Notes: generated by a model from the letters alone, not told the origin. Numbered from the stretch's first letter, positions 33,267-43,398 are shown. The stretch is DNA of 64,000 bases from Dietzia timorensis (GCF_001659785.1 NZ_CP015961.1:992001-1056000), one strand, 5' to 3'. Made by a program: numbers and translations.

Positions 33267-34927
33267 GCGCTGTGGGCCGGCACCACGAGAACATCCGCGT
33301 GGTCGCGGTGTGGTGTCCGGACTGGCCTGCCATCGCGGCGGCGCGCGCCGAGTCCATCGGAGTGGAGCAGCCGCTGGCGGTGCTGCGTGGCGGCGCCGTC
33401 ATGGCGTGCAATGCCCCGGCCCGCGCCGCGGGGGTCAGGCGGGGCGTGCGGCGTAGGGACGCGCAGTTTCGTTGCCCCGAACTCATCGTCCGTGAGGTCG
33501 ATCCAGGCCGGGACACCGCGGAATTCGAACCGGTCGCCCGTGCGCTGGACGGCGTCGTCGCGGGCACGGAACTCCTGCGCCCCGGGCTCGTCGTCCTGTC
33601 CGCGCCGGGGGCGCTGCGCTACTACGGCGGCGTCGACGAACTCGTCGAGGTGCTGGTTGCCGCGGTGGCGGAGGTCGACGTGGAGTGCCTGGTCGGTATC
33701 GCCGACGAGATGCCCACGGCGATCCTGGCCGCACGCGAGGGCGCCTGCCTGGAGCCCGGGGCGGATGCGGGTTACCTGGCCCCTTTGCCGCTTGGCCTGC
33801 TCGCCGCCGAGCAGGCACTCCTCGCGGGACCCGAGCTCGATGAGCTGCTCGACCTGCTGCGCCGGCTCGGCGTACGCACCCTGGGCGCATTCGCCGAGAT
33901 CGCTCCGCGCGACGTCGCCACCCGCTTCGGCTCTTTCGGTACCGCCGCCCATCGGATCTGCCGCGGCGAGCGCTGGCGGCTGCCTTCGGTCACGTCTCCG
34001 CCGCCGGGGCTGGAGGTCACCGAAACGTGCGATCCTCCGCTCGAGCGCATCGACCAGGCAGCCTTCGTCGGGCGGCGTCTCGCCGTACGGATGCACGACC
34101 AGCTCGCCGCGGCGGGAGTCGCGTGCATCCGACTCGCCGTGGTCGCCCGCCTCGAGGACGGGCGAGAGGTTCGCCGAGTATGGCGCTGCGCGGAGCCGCT
34201 CTCGGCAGAGGCGACGGCGGACCGCGTGCGCTGGCAGCTCGACGGATGGATCACCGGCGCCGGAAGTGGGGCCGCCCGCGATGACGACGGCGTGGAGCAG
34301 CGCTCCGAGGCGGCGATCGTCTCCCTCGTGCTCGAACCTTTGGAGGTCGTCGCCGCGGGAAAACTACAGGAAGGGCTGTGGGGCTCGGCCGGTCTCGCCG
34401 GCGCGAGAGCGCGCCGCGCGCTCCAGCGTGTCCAGGGCCTGCTGGGCACGGAATCGGTTCGGGTGGCCGCTGCGGCAGGCGGCCGCGAACCGGCCCGCCA
34501 GGTGGAGACGGTCCCCTACGGGGAGGACTTCGCTCCCGTGAGGGTCGACATCACCTGGCCCGGCCAGATCACGGGCCCGGCGCCCTCGGTGGTGTCTCCG
34601 CCGAAGTCCTACAGGTTCCTCGTCGCGGAGGGCGGCGAACGGCGGCTCGTCCCGTTGGGCGAGGGGGTCGAACTTCTCGACCGGCAGGATCGCGCGATCG
34701 TCGCGGGGGAGCGGGGGCTTCTCACAGGGGAACCCGTGCGCGTCCGCCTGGGAACGCTGGGGCTCGGGATCCGGGGCTGGTCGGCGCCCTGGCCGGACGA
34801 CGGCGGCTGGTGGCACGGCGGGGAACTACGCGTGCGAATGCAGATAGCCCCGGTCGGCGCGGCAGCGTTATTGCTGTCCGCGGCCGCCGGGGCTTCGATG
34901 TGGAGCGTGGAAGGGGTCTACGAGTGA
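33263..34927 (+). CDS. imuB: ImuB, inactive Y-family polymerase-like protein
   Basis: The product has 554 residues of DinB/UmuC-like fold: VVAVWCPDWPAIAAARAES at the start, PLAVLRGGAVMACNAPARAAGVRRG (read in part), the palm-like VLSAPGALRYYGGVDELVEVL, and the helix-hairpin-helix-like RLGVRTLGAFAEIAPRDVA. The acidic residues of active Y-family polymerases are not in the usual positions, as is known for ImuB. It works as the hub that brings DnaE2 and ImuA' to the sliding clamp. The GTG start overlaps the imuA' stop (GTGA), with GAGGAGG 6 bp before it. It is convergent with the lipoprotein gene. Confidence 0.9.
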   Translation: MSAVGRHHENIRVVAVWCPDWPAIAAARAESIGVEQPLAVLRGGAVMACNAPARAAGVRRGVRRRDAQFRCPELIVREVDPGRDTAEFEPVARALDGVVAGTELLRPGLVVLSAPGALRYYGGVDELVEVLVAAVAEVDVECLVGIADEMPTAILAAREGACLEPGADAGYLAPLPLGLLAAEQALLAGPELDELLDLLRRLGVRTLGAFAEIAPRDVATRFGSFGTAAHRICRGERWRLPSVTSPPPGLEVTETCDPPLERIDQAAFVGRRLAVRMHDQLAAAGVACIRLAVVARLEDGREVRRVWRCAEPLSAEATADRVRWQLDGWITGAGSGAARDDDGVEQRSEAAIVSLVLEPLEVVAAGKLQEGLWGSAGLAGARARRALQRVQGLLGTESVRVAAAAGGREPARQVETVPYGEDFAPVRVDITWPGQITGPAPSVVSPPKSYRFLVAEGGERRLVPLGEGVELLDRQDRAIVAGERGLLTGEPVRVRLGTLGLGIRGWSAPWPDDGGWWHGGELRVRMQIAPVGAAALLLSAAAGASMWSVEGVYE

Positions 34928-34932
34928 GGGGC

Positions 34933-35610
34933 CTAGCGATCTATGTCTACGACCAGCCGGGGCGGGTTCTCCAGGGTGAACGCCGTGTAGCTGCGCTGGG
35001 AATCCAGGCCGATCACCGTCTGGCCCTGGCCTTCGAACTGGCCGGCGAAGTACACGCCCCGGACGCCGGAGTCGCCCTGCGGGGTGACCAATCCCTTCTC
35101 CACCTCATCGACACCCTCGACCATCGTGGGAATGATCTGGCCGGTGAGCATCACCTGCAGGTAGTTCGATCCCGGCATCTCGATGGCGTCGCCGCTGCCC
35201 TGCTGGGCGGGCGCAGAGACGTAAGAAATGGCGTAGCCAGGAGCGCCCTCTCCGGTGAACTCGTAGACCACGCGGTCCTTGCCGTCGTGCTCGCCCATAC
35301 GGATCTCGGTGAGAACCAGTGCGGAATTCGGGGCGGCGTCCGCGCGGGAATCGGCGGAAGAGGACTGTCCCGAACTCGAGTTCTGGCTGGTCTGTGCCGC
35401 GCCCGAGCTGTCGCTCTCGTCTTCCTTGAGGCCCTGCGCGAGCCCCATCTGATCAGTAGGGGCGGATGTGGTGACCGACGTCGAGCTGCCCGAGGTGCCG
35501 CTCACGTTCAGCGCTTCCTCGGAGGACTCGTCGGTGCCACACGCCGACAGTGCGAGCGCGACACACGCGGTGCCCGCCAACAGCGACACGTACTGACTCT
35601 TAAATTTCAT
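34933..35610 (-). CDS. Secreted lipoprotein with AMIN-like domain
   Basis: This encodes 225 residues. The N-terminus is a lipoprotein signal (MKFKSQYVSLLAGTACVALA, then the lipobox LSAC with the lipidated cysteine). A Ser/Thr-rich linker runs to about residue 95. A globular domain of beta-strand type follows (LTEIRMGEHDGKDRVVYEF and PRLVVDIDR), which looks like the AMIN-like domain common in mycolata lipoproteins. Its role is unknown. It lies 5 bp after the convergent imuB stop. The low-GC upstream stretch (35611-35759) is a divergent promoter region shared with the sucrase/ferredoxin-like gene. Confidence 0.83.
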   Translation of the reverse strand: MKFKSQYVSLLAGTACVALALSACGTDESSEEALNVSGTSGSSTSVTTSAPTDQMGLAQGLKEDESDSSGAAQTSQNSSSGQSSSADSRADAAPNSALVLTEIRMGEHDGKDRVVYEFTGEGAPGYAISYVSAPAQQGSGDAIEMPGSNYLQVMLTGQIIPTMVEGVDEVEKGLVTPQGDSGVRGVYFAGQFEGQGQTVIGLDSQRSYTAFTLENPPRLVVDIDR

Positions 35611-35759
35611 AGTTCAACCATAATCACTCGGTATAACAAAAAGCTCACAAGATCATTTCAGTACCATCGATTAATTGCGTTCACATTCGCAACTCAGGCG
35701 TTTACACCCTATCGAAGGGGAAACGTGCGTCTGCACCGGGCTCAGGACACGATAAGGAC

Positions 35760-36746
35760 GTGCATTCACAGCCTGGAGAACACCACATCCCGCCCCGCCC
35801 GTTCGGAGCGCGCTGCTCGGAACAGTCCGCCGACGAACCGCTCGCGGGCACGGCCTCTCATCAGCGCAGATGGGTCCTTCTCGAGCATCCCGGCGCGTGG
35901 AGCAGGGACATTCTGGACGGCAACGTCTTCGGTGCCGAACTCACCGCCGCGCTGCAGGAGCACCTCGATCGGGCGAACGCTCGTCTGCTACTCATCAGGC
36001 ATCCCGGCCGAGCGGGACAACACGATGGCGCCAGGCGCGCGTACCTCGTCGACACCGCCCCGGGACAACGCGACATGCTCACGCTCGAGGTGTCAGGACC
36101 TGCGGACCTGCTCGCCATCGATCTGCACGACGGCACTCCGGTCGGCGGCGGGGAACCAGGCGCCACGCTCCGCCGGGTCGACGGTCCGCTGGCGCTCATC
36201 TGCACGCACGGCAAACGCGATCAATGCTGCGCAGTGCGCGGACGCCCTGTCGCGGACGCTCTCGAAAGACGCCTCGGAGCCGAGCTCGCGGACATCGACC
36301 CGGCCGCAGGGGTGTGGGAGTGCTCGCACACCGGAGGGCACCGTTTCGCCCCGGTACTCATCACCATGCCCGGCGGGCTCACCTACGGCTCCGACGACGT
36401 CGACAGTTACGTCGCCGCGGTCAGGGCGGCACGAGAAGGGCGCATCTCGCTCACCGGTCTGCGCGGCCAGAGCGCGTTATCGCCGGTCGAGCAGGTCGCC
36501 GATATCGCCGTACGTAGCGCGACCGGCGACGTCGATCTCGATGCGCTGTTCGTCGTCGGGAGCACCGACCCTGCTGATCCCGAGCGCGCCCGCGCCGATG
36601 TGCGGCATTCCGACGGCAGACACTGGCATGTCGAAATGCAGCGACGGGCGCTGCCCGAACGGCCCGCGAGCTGCGGCGCCGCACCGAAGAAGGCCGGAAC
36701 GTGGGACGTGCTGTTCGTCGAGGAACCCAACCCGCGCGTCGGCTGA
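35760..36746 (+). CDS. Sucrase/ferredoxin-like family protein
   Basis: This encodes 328 residues of the sucraseferredoxin-like family (thioredoxin-fold [2Fe-2S] type). Hallmarks are LALICTHGKRDQCCAVRGRP at about 146-165 and VWECSHTGGHRFAPVLITMP at about 185-204; the cysteines and histidines there are candidate iron-sulfur ligands. In actinobacteria it often stands near dnaE2, here 39 bp upstream of it. Its biochemical role is not known. The start is a GTG at 35760 with AAGGA before it; no ATG gives the full N-terminus. Confidence 0.87.
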   Translation: MHSQPGEHHIPPRPFGARCSEQSADEPLAGTASHQRRWVLLEHPGAWSRDILDGNVFGAELTAALQEHLDRANARLLLIRHPGRAGQHDGARRAYLVDTAPGQRDMLTLEVSGPADLLAIDLHDGTPVGGGEPGATLRRVDGPLALICTHGKRDQCCAVRGRPVADALERRLGAELADIDPAAGVWECSHTGGHRFAPVLITMPGGLTYGSDDVDSYVAAVRAAREGRISLTGLRGQSALSPVEQVADIAVRSATGDVDLDALFVVGSTDPADPERARADVRHSDGRHWHVEMQRRALPERPASCGAAPKKAGTWDVLFVEEPNPRVG

Positions 36747-36785
36747 CCGACCCCGGCAGTCGGCCGAAGCCCGGGGGCTGCGGTA

Positions 36786-39700
36786 ATGGGCTGGTTCCAC
36801 GGCCCGGCCGAATGGTCCGAGGTCGAGCGCATCCTGTCCGGGCGAAGCGCTCCGAAACGGCCGGAGCCCACCGAATCGGGGAAGCGGGTCAAGCGGACCG
36901 GAACGTTTCTCCCGCCGGTTCGCCACACTCCCGACGAAGCACCGCCGAACAGTACCTACGCCGAACTCCATGCCCACAGCGCGTACAGCTTCCTCGACGG
37001 GGCCTCTTCGCCGGAGGCGATGGTGGCCGCGGCCGTCGACCTCGGGCTCAGCCACATCGCGCTCACCGACCACAACGGCTTCTACGGAGTCGTGCGCTTC
37101 GCCGAGGCAGCCGCAGAACACGGCATCGCGACCGTCTTCGGCTCCGAACTCACCCTCCCCGGCGACGAACACCTCCTTGTCCTCGCCCGCGGCAACGAAG
37201 GCTATCGGCGCCTGTCTGCGAGCATCGCGGAGGCACATATGCGGGGAGGGGAGAAGGGGGTCCTCTCCTACGACATCGACGCACTTGCCGAGGCATCCGA
37301 GGGGCAATGGCAGATCCTCACCGGATGCCGAAAGGGCGCAGTACGGCGGGCGCTCGCCGGAGGCGGAACCGAGGCGGCGCGCACCGAACTGCGCCGGCTC
37401 GCCGCGCTCTTCGGGCACGGCAACATCGCGGTCGAACTGACCCTGCACGGCGAACCCGAGGACACCGAACGCTGCGACGCGCTCGCCCGGCTCGCAGAAG
37501 AAGAAGGCATGCCGATCGTCGCGACGACCGCGGCGCACTGCGCCACCCCCGCAGATGCCCGGCTCTCCTCTGCGATGGCCGCGCTCGCCGCCCGCGATTC
37601 GCTCGACGATCACGCGGCCCGGCTGGCACCGGCCGGGGGACACTTCCTGCGTTCTGCGCAGGAGATGGAGCAGCTTTTCCGGAGGTGGCCGGACGCCGTT
37701 ACCAACACCCAGAAGATCGCGAAGGAAGCCGCATTCGACCTGCGACTCGTGGCCCCGAACCTACCGCCCTTCGATGTGCCCGAAGGCCACGACGAGGCGA
37801 GCTGGCTCTGCGAGCTCGCGCGCAGGGGCGGAAAGCGTAGGTTCCTCGGCAAGAAGCACGAACGCGAGGGGTTCGCGCAGATCGAGAAGGAACTGGAGGT
37901 GATCTGCCAGCTCGGGTTCCCCGGCTACTTCCTGGTCGTGCACGACATCGTCGAGTTCTGCCGAGCGGAGGCGATCCTGTGCCAGGGGCGCGGGTCCGCG
38001 GCGAACTCGGCGGTGTGCTTCGCGCTCGGGATCACGGCGATCGACCCCGTCGGTGCGGGCCTACTGTTCGAGCGGTTCCTCTCGCCCGAACGCGACGGGC
38101 CGCCCGATATCGATATCGACATCGAGTCAGGGCGGCGTGAGGAAGTCATCCAGCACGTCTACAACGCATACGGGCGCCGGCATGCCGCGCAGGTCGCCAA
38201 CGTCATCACCTACCGCGGGCGTTCGGCGGTCCGCGATGCGGCGAAGGCGCTCGGTTACTCGCCGGGCCAGCAGGACGCGTGGTCCAAGGGGGTGGACAGG
38301 TGGTCCGGGCTAGGCGCCGAGAGCCGGGAGAAATCCGAGGGCACCGTGCCAGAGGATGTGCTGCACCTCGCGCGGCAATTCGTCGGGTTGCCCAGGCACC
38401 TAGGCATCCACTCCGGCGGCATGGTGATGTGCGACCGGCCCGTCGCCGAGGTCGTGCCCACCGAATGGGCGCGCATGGAAAATCGCAGCGTGCTGCAGTG
38501 GGACAAGGACGACTGCGCAGCCGTCGGCCTGGTCAAATTCGATCTCCTGGGGCTCGGCATGCTCACCGCCATCCACGAGGCGATGGATCTCGCCCTCGCG
38601 CACAAGGACCTCGACGTCGACCTCGCCGACCTCGACCTCTCCGACCCGGAGATCTACGAGATGCTGTGCCGCGCCGACACCGTCGGGGTGTTCCAGGTCG
38701 AGTCGCGCGCGCAGATGTCCACACTGCCGCGCCTGCGACCGCGCACGTTCTACGACCTCGTCGTCGAGGTGGCGCTTATCCGCCCGGGCCCCATCCAGGG
38801 CGGATCCGTGCACCCCTACATCCGTAGAAGGAACGGGCGGGAGAAGGTGACCTACGACCACCCGGCGCTTGAGAAGTCGCTCGGGCGTACGCTCGGCATC
38901 CCGCTGTTCCAGGAGCAGCTCATGCAGATCGCGACCGACCTCGCCGGATTCACCGGTGCCGAGGCCGACCAGCTTCGCCGTGCGATGGGATCCAAACGCT
39001 CGCCGGAGAAAATGGAACGCCTACGCCGCCGCTTCTTCGACGGAATGCGCGAGCTCCACGGCATCGGCGACGGCCCGCCCGGCACGCCCGAATCGATCGA
39101 GGTCGGGCAGAAGGTGTGGGAGAAGATCGTCGCGTTCGCCGCCTATGGCTTCCCCGAATCGCACTCCCAGTCCTTCGCCTCGATCGTGTACTACTCCGCG
39201 TGGTTCAAGCGCTACCACCCGGCGATCTTCTGCGCCGCCCTGCTCCGCGCCCAACCGATGGGCTTCTACTCCCCGCAGTCCCTCGTCGCCGACGCCCGTC
39301 GGCACGGGGTCACGGTGCACCGACCCTGCGTCAACCGCTCGCAGGCGCTGGCCGACTGCGAGGCCGGGGGCACCGAGGTCCGCCTCGGTCTCGCGTCGGT
39401 GCGGGGGCTCGGCAAAGATGTCGCCGAGCGCATCGCCGATGCCCGCGACCGGCACGGCCCGTTCCGCGATGCCGCCGACCTGTCCGCCCGCGCGGACCTG
39501 TCGGTCAAACACATGGAGTCCCTGGCCACCGCGGGGGCGCTCGACGCGCTCGTCGCCGTCGCCGATGCGCGCTCCAGCCGCCGCGCCGCGCTGTGGTCGG
39601 CGGCGACCGCGGCGCGCCATAAGGAGGGCATGCTGCCCGGGCTCAGCCAGGTCGAGGCGCCGTCGTTGCCCGGGATGAGCCTCGTGGAACTCGCCACCGC

Positions 39701-40091
39701 GGATCTCGCGATCACCGGGATCACTCCCGACTGCTATCCCACGGAGTTCGCGCGCACCTTTCTGGATGACGCCGGAGTGCTGCAGGTTTCCGGACTCGCC
39801 GCGGTGCCCGACGGCACCAGGATCCGCGTCGCCGGGGCGATCACCCACCGCCAGCGGCCGGCCTCGGCCGAGGGCGTCACGTTCCTGTCTCTCGAGGACG
39901 AAACGGGGATGGCAAATGTCGTGTGCTCGCGAGGACTGTGGTCCCGGTACCGGCCGATCGTGTCCTCGGCGCCGTCGGTCGTGGTCCGCGGCATCGTCGA
40001 GAACGCCTCCGGCGCCGTCAACGTGGTGGCCGACAAGATCGAACGGCTACACCTGGGCATGGCCATCGGCCGCAGCCGCGATTTCCAGTAG
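36786..40091 (+). CDS. dnaE2: Error-prone DNA polymerase III alpha subunit DnaE2
   Basis: This encodes 1101 residues with a full C-family polymerase layout. A PHP domain is at about 55-250 (YAELHAHSAYSFLDGASSPE and ALTDHNGFYGV), the polymerase core has the catalytic PPDIDIDIESGRR at about 438-450, and the fingers include LGRTLGIPLFQEQLMQIA. A helix-hairpin-helix tract follows, then an OB fold (VSGLAAVPDGTRIRVAGAI and FLSLEDETGMANVV). Size and order fit DnaE2, the mutasome polymerase, and not DnaE1. The start ATG at 36786 has no strong ribosome site. It lies 3.5 kb after imuA', separated by a lipoprotein gene and a sucrase-like gene. Damage tolerance is the expected role. Confidence 0.95.
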   Translation: MGWFHGPAEWSEVERILSGRSAPKRPEPTESGKRVKRTGTFLPPVRHTPDEAPPNSTYAELHAHSAYSFLDGASSPEAMVAAAVDLGLSHIALTDHNGFYGVVRFAEAAAEHGIATVFGSELTLPGDEHLLVLARGNEGYRRLSASIAEAHMRGGEKGVLSYDIDALAEASEGQWQILTGCRKGAVRRALAGGGTEAARTELRRLAALFGHGNIAVELTLHGEPEDTERCDALARLAEEEGMPIVATTAAHCATPADARLSSAMAALAARDSLDDHAARLAPAGGHFLRSAQEMEQLFRRWPDAVTNTQKIAKEAAFDLRLVAPNLPPFDVPEGHDEASWLCELARRGGKRRFLGKKHEREGFAQIEKELEVICQLGFPGYFLVVHDIVEFCRAEAILCQGRGSAANSAVCFALGITAIDPVGAGLLFERFLSPERDGPPDIDIDIESGRREEVIQHVYNAYGRRHAAQVANVITYRGRSAVRDAAKALGYSPGQQDAWSKGVDRWSGLGAESREKSEGTVPEDVLHLARQFVGLPRHLGIHSGGMVMCDRPVAEVVPTEWARMENRSVLQWDKDDCAAVGLVKFDLLGLGMLTAIHEAMDLALAHKDLDVDLADLDLSDPEIYEMLCRADTVGVFQVESRAQMSTLPRLRPRTFYDLVVEVALIRPGPIQGGSVHPYIRRRNGREKVTYDHPALEKSLGRTLGIPLFQEQLMQIATDLAGFTGAEADQLRRAMGSKRSPEKMERLRRRFFDGMRELHGIGDGPPGTPESIEVGQKVWEKIVAFAAYGFPESHSQSFASIVYYSAWFKRYHPAIFCAALLRAQPMGFYSPQSLVADARRHGVTVHRPCVNRSQALADCEAGGTEVRLGLASVRGLGKDVAERIADARDRHGPFRDAADLSARADLSVKHMESLATAGALDALVAVADARSSRRAALWSAATAARHKEGMLPGLSQVEAPSLPGMSLVELATADLAITGITPDCYPTEFARTFLDDAGVLQVSGLAAVPDGTRIRVAGAITHRQRPASAEGVTFLSLEDETGMANVVCSRGLWSRYRPIVSSAPSVVVRGIVENASGAVNVVADKIERLHLGMAIGRSRDFQ

Positions 40092-40130
40092 CGGTAGCAC
40101 GCCGGCGGACCGAGACGAATGCCCAGGGAG

Positions 40131-41402
40131 TCACAGGTCGCCGAGCCGAACCTCCCTCTCGGCGACTCCGGTCTCGCGATCGCCAGGACCCCGGTCCCGG
40201 TCGTCGGGCGTGCGTGCCGGGTGCCGCAGGGCAGTCCAGCGCTCGGCCAGGTACGGGCCGAGGTTGGCCATCCGGAACATACCGAGCCAGGACTCGCGGT
40301 GGACGAAGAGCGCGACTACGGTGCCTCCGGCAGCGAGGATCCAGGACACGACGAACAACGCGCCGAACACCCACGCGGCGGCGCCCAGCGCGGGCATATC
40401 CCAAAGCCGGCCGAGGATGAGCAGGCCCGGAGCCACCGAGGTCAGCGGATACACCGGCGCCCACCACGCGGGCGTGAACGGCATCGCGCGGCGAAACCCG
40501 GAAAACATCTTGACCAGCGCCCACGCGAAAGCGAGAGCCCCGAGCGGAAGCAGGACGACGCCCTGGACCGAGGCGGCCGCCCACATCCACCGCCCGGCCT
40601 CGACGGAGGCGAAGCCCTCGACGTTGTGTGCCTGCATCTGCGAGGCGGTCGCGCACTGCCCGACGAGACCGAGCGGGACGGCGGCGGTCGGCACCGCCGC
40701 CAGGGGGAGCGGCGTGCGCCACCAATGATGGGCGTAGCCCACCACGAAAATCACCGCGGCGGACACGACGCCGCACAGGAAGAACGCGGCGCTGAGCATG
40801 GCGAGGGCGAAGGACACGACCGCATGGCCGTGCAGGACACCGAGCCAGGCGCTCGAGTTCGAGGCGATGACCAGCGGCATGACGGCGCCGCCCCAGCCGA
40901 AGGTGGGAGTGCCGGCGCGGCCGGCGCGCACGCGGTGGGCAAAGACGACCGGAACGACGAGCGCGAGGCCGGCCCCGACGAGCAGGCACACCCAAATGAT
41001 CAGCCGGGCCGGGACGAGACCGGACGGGAAAAATGCCGCCACGAGCAGGCTCGAACACACCCCGAGCGAGAGGAGGCCCATGGCGACCTGGCCCCACACG
41101 AGAACCTCGGCGCCGGCGCCCCACGATCGTCGCCACACGGTGCGTTCCTGGGCCGAGCGGACAAGAAAGTGCGCCGTCAGGAAGCCACACAACAGCAACG
41201 TCGCGATCCAGAAGACCAGCGAAGGAACGGCGAGCGCGTGCGCGACGGCGGAGTGTTCGGTCTGCAAGCCGGGGCCGAAATAGACGAATAGCAGGATCGG
41301 GAACATGGTGGTGCCCATGACGGCCCCGAACCACACCGGACCCGGAGCGGGGAGGGGCGCCGACCACGGGCCGTGGCGGGCGTCGAGGCGCGTGTAGGAC
41401 AT
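40131..41402 (-). CDS. TDT/SLAC1-family membrane transporter
   Basis: The product has 423 residues and about ten hydrophobic segments. It starts with GPVWFGAVMGTTMFPILLFV and continues in the pattern of the tellurite-resistance/dicarboxylate (TDT/SLAC1) family. A charged tail (RTPDDRDRGPGDRETG) ends the protein. Family members move dicarboxylates, sulfite or other anions; the substrate here is unknown. The ATG overlaps no gene; its stop lies 39 bp after that of dnaE2 (convergent). It is last in a leftward group after trhO and trmL. Confidence 0.82.
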   Translation of the reverse strand: MSYTRLDARHGPWSAPLPAPGPVWFGAVMGTTMFPILLFVYFGPGLQTEHSAVAHALAVPSLVFWIATLLLCGFLTAHFLVRSAQERTVWRRSWGAGAEVLVWGQVAMGLLSLGVCSSLLVAAFFPSGLVPARLIIWVCLLVGAGLALVVPVVFAHRVRAGRAGTPTFGWGGAVMPLVIASNSSAWLGVLHGHAVVSFALAMLSAAFFLCGVVSAAVIFVVGYAHHWWRTPLPLAAVPTAAVPLGLVGQCATASQMQAHNVEGFASVEAGRWMWAAASVQGVVLLPLGALAFAWALVKMFSGFRRAMPFTPAWWAPVYPLTSVAPGLLILGRLWDMPALGAAAWVFGALFVVSWILAAGGTVVALFVHRESWLGMFRMANLGPYLAERWTALRHPARTPDDRDRGPGDRETGVAEREVRLGDL

Positions 41403-41405
41403 GGG

Positions 41406-41918
41406 TCAGCAGCCGCCGCGGAATCCCTGCTGGCGCCATGCCTCGTACACGGCGACCGCCGCCGCGTTCGACAGGTTCATCGAGCGGCGTCCGGGGAGCA
41501 TCGGGATGCGCAGCTGCGCGGTGATGCGCGAATCGGCGAGCACCGCCTCGTCGAGGCCGGTGGGCTCGGGGCCGAAGAGCAGCACGTCGGAGGGCTCGAA
41601 GGCGACGTCGGTGTGGTGGGTGGTGGCGTGCGCGGTGAACGCGAACACGCGCGCCGGGAGGAGGCGGGCGAACGCGGCCTCGATGTCGTCGTGGACGACG
41701 ACGTGGGCGAGGTCATGGTAGTCGAGGCCCGCCCGGCGCAGATGAGGCTCGGACAGGTCGAAGCCGAGCGGGCCGGCGAGGTGCAGCTCGCAGCCGGTGC
41801 CGGCCGCCATGCGGATGGCGTTGCCCGTGTTCGGCGGGATACGCGGCGAATGGAACAGCACGCGCACCGGACCGGCGGACTCGCCGGGGGCGTCATGGGC
41901 GGGAAATGGTGAAGGCAC
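41406..41918 (-). CDS. trmL: tRNA (cytidine(34)-2'-O)-methyltransferase TrmL
   Basis: This encodes 170 residues of the SPOUT methyltransferase superfamily, with RVLFHSPRIPPNTGNAIRMAA at the start, LLFGPEPTGLDEAVLAD in the middle, and the knot motif IPMLPGRRSMNLSNAAAVAVYEA at the end (read in part). Length and motifs match TrmL, which methylates the wobble ribose of tRNA-Leu. The start is a GTG at 41918; no ATG is in range. It is 5 bp after trhO, so the two tRNA-wobble enzymes form one operon. Confidence 0.92.
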   Translation of the reverse strand: MPSPFPAHDAPGESAGPVRVLFHSPRIPPNTGNAIRMAAGTGCELHLAGPLGFDLSEPHLRRAGLDYHDLAHVVVHDDIEAAFARLLPARVFAFTAHATTHHTDVAFEPSDVLLFGPEPTGLDEAVLADSRITAQLRIPMLPGRRSMNLSNAAAVAVYEAWRQQGFRGGC

Positions 41919-41923
41919 GGTGG

Positions 41924-42844
41924 CTACCCCGCGGCCTGGGAATCGCGGCGTCCGACGTCATCGGAATTCTTGGCGGTGGGGTCCGTGGACGCGGCCGCGC
42001 AGTCGTCGCACAGAAGCACGAGGACGCGCTCGCCGCCGCGGTCGCGGTTGACGAACTCGTTGGTGGGGGCGCCGCAGTCCTCGCACTCGCCGAGCTGGCG
42101 GTAGTCCGGATCGTTCTTCGGCCCGAACTCCATGTGCATCCGCCGGTCGAAGACGTACATCGAGCCCTCCCACAGGCCGCGGTTGGCGTACTTCTCGCCG
42201 TAGCGGGCGATGCCGCCGTCGATCTGATACACCTCGGAAAAGCCGCGGGAGGTCATGAGCGAGGACAGCACCTCGCAGCGGATGCCGCCGGTGCAATAGG
42301 TGACGATCGGCTTGTCCTTGAGCTCGTCGTACTTGCCCGATTCGAGCTCGGAGATGAAATCGTGGGTCGTCGTGACGTCGGGCACGATCGCATTCTTGAA
42401 CTTCCCGATTTTGGCCTCGTAGGCGTTGCGGCCATCGAAGAACACCACGTCGTCGCGGGACTCGGCGAGCGCGTTGACCTCCTCGGGCGATAGGTGCGTG
42501 CCACCGCCGACGACCCCGCCCGAGTCGACTTCGAGTTCCTCCGGGACGCCGAAGGAGACGACCTCGTCGCGGACCTTGACCGACAGGCGCGGGAAATCCG
42601 CGGCCGACCCCTCGGACCACTTGAACGGCATATCGCGAAACGGCAGGTACGCGCGGGTGGCCTTGCGATAGGCCTTGCAGTCGGCGAGCTCTCCGCCGAC
42701 CGTGCCGTTGATCCCGTCGGGCGAGACGATGATGCGGCCGCGGAGGCCGAGTTTCTCGCACAACGCCTGCTGCCACAGCATGATCGCGTGCGGATCCGCC
42801 AGGGGAGTGAAGCAGTAGTACAGAAGGATCTTGCCGTTCGCCAT
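41924..42844 (-). CDS. trhO: tRNA uridine(34) hydroxylase TrhO (rhodanese family)
   Basis: This encodes 306 residues. The N-terminal [17 protein letters not shown] and [17 protein letters not shown] are typical of TrhO (YceA). A rhodanese domain follows at about 125-230 with [15 protein letters not shown] and the active cysteine in [13 protein letters not shown] cysteine-bearing C-terminus ([21 protein letters not shown]) may bind a metal. The enzyme makes 5-hydroxyuridine at position 34 of tRNA with oxygen. The ATG at 42844 is the first in-frame start. It is coupled to trmL. Confidence 0.92.
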   Translation of the reverse strand: MANGKILLYYCFTPLADPHAIMLWQQALCEKLGLRGRIIVSPDGINGTVGGELADCKAYRKATRAYLPFRDMPFKWSEGSAADFPRLSVKVRDEVVSFGVPEELEVDSGGVVGGGTHLSPEEVNALAESRDDVVFFDGRNAYEAKIGKFKNAIVPDVTTTHDFISELESGKYDELKDKPIVTYCTGGIRCEVLSSLMTSRGFSEVYQIDGGIARYGEKYANRGLWEGSMYVFDRRMHMEFGPKNDPDYRQLGECEDCGAPTNEFVNRDRGGERVLVLLCDDCAAASTDPTAKNSDDVGRRDSQAAG

Positions 42845-43078
42845 AGGTAAATAGTGCTACGCCCGGGCGCTGGTTTCTAAATTGCCGCGTGTAGGCAGCG
42901 CGCGGCCAGCCTCAATTCTCACGGCTTTGGGCCTGTGTTGAGTGTGGGATTTGGGAAAGGTGCCGCTTTGGGTTGCGAAAGTTCAAAACAGATCCATGAG
43001 AATGGCACGGGACTGCTCCATGGACCTTTCGTCAGAAAGACAGAAACCCGTTATCGCGGTCTCGGCTTCAGAGACAAA

Positions 43079-43112
43079 GAAGGTGCCGCCTACGCTGGCG
43101 GGCGGCACCTCA
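43079..43112 (-). terminator. Hairpin terminator of the low-GC small-gene operon
   Basis: Perfect 10-bp arms AGGTGCCGCC and GGCGGCACCT enclose a 10-base loop (43081-43110). In the leftward reading they are followed by TTCTTTGTCT. The hairpin lies 18 bp after the stop of the small membrane-protein gene. Confidence 0.78.
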
Positions 43113-43127
43113 TGGTGGTAGCCAATA

Positions 43128-43385
43128 TCAGCTTAGAATAGCTACCGCGCCGGTCCCCGCTAGAAGCGTTGCGCATATTATCCCGAACATAATATTTCTG
43201 TCCTTAATTACGGCAACATACAAGGAAATGGCAAAACCAAGTGCAATAGCCGCCAGAAGCGCCTTTTGGATGGAGCTACCACCATCTGGAACGAGAATCG
43301 TGAACGTCAAAAGCAATCCGAGAATAGCTATCGCCCCGAAAACACTATTCTGTGGTTTCGCGTTCACCTCTGAACTGATGTTCAC
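43128..43385 (-). CDS. Small three-helix membrane protein, candidate immunity protein
   Basis: This encodes 85 residues with a short polar start (from a GTG at 43385, GAGGAG 6 bp before it) and three hydrophobic helices at about 16-32, 39-58 and 66-84. It is AT-rich compared with its neighbours. It begins 13 bp after the stop of a gene for a small secreted peptide, and the pair ends in one terminator. Small secreted peptide plus small multi-helix membrane protein is the usual plan of bacteriocin-immunity operons. I infer immunity from this context, not from homology. Confidence 0.72.
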   Translation of the reverse strand: MNISSEVNAKPQNSVFGAIAILGLLLTFTILVPDGGSSIQKALLAAIALGFAISLYVAVIKDRNIMFGIICATLLAGTGAVAILS

Positions 43386-43398
43386 TCGCCGCTCCTCG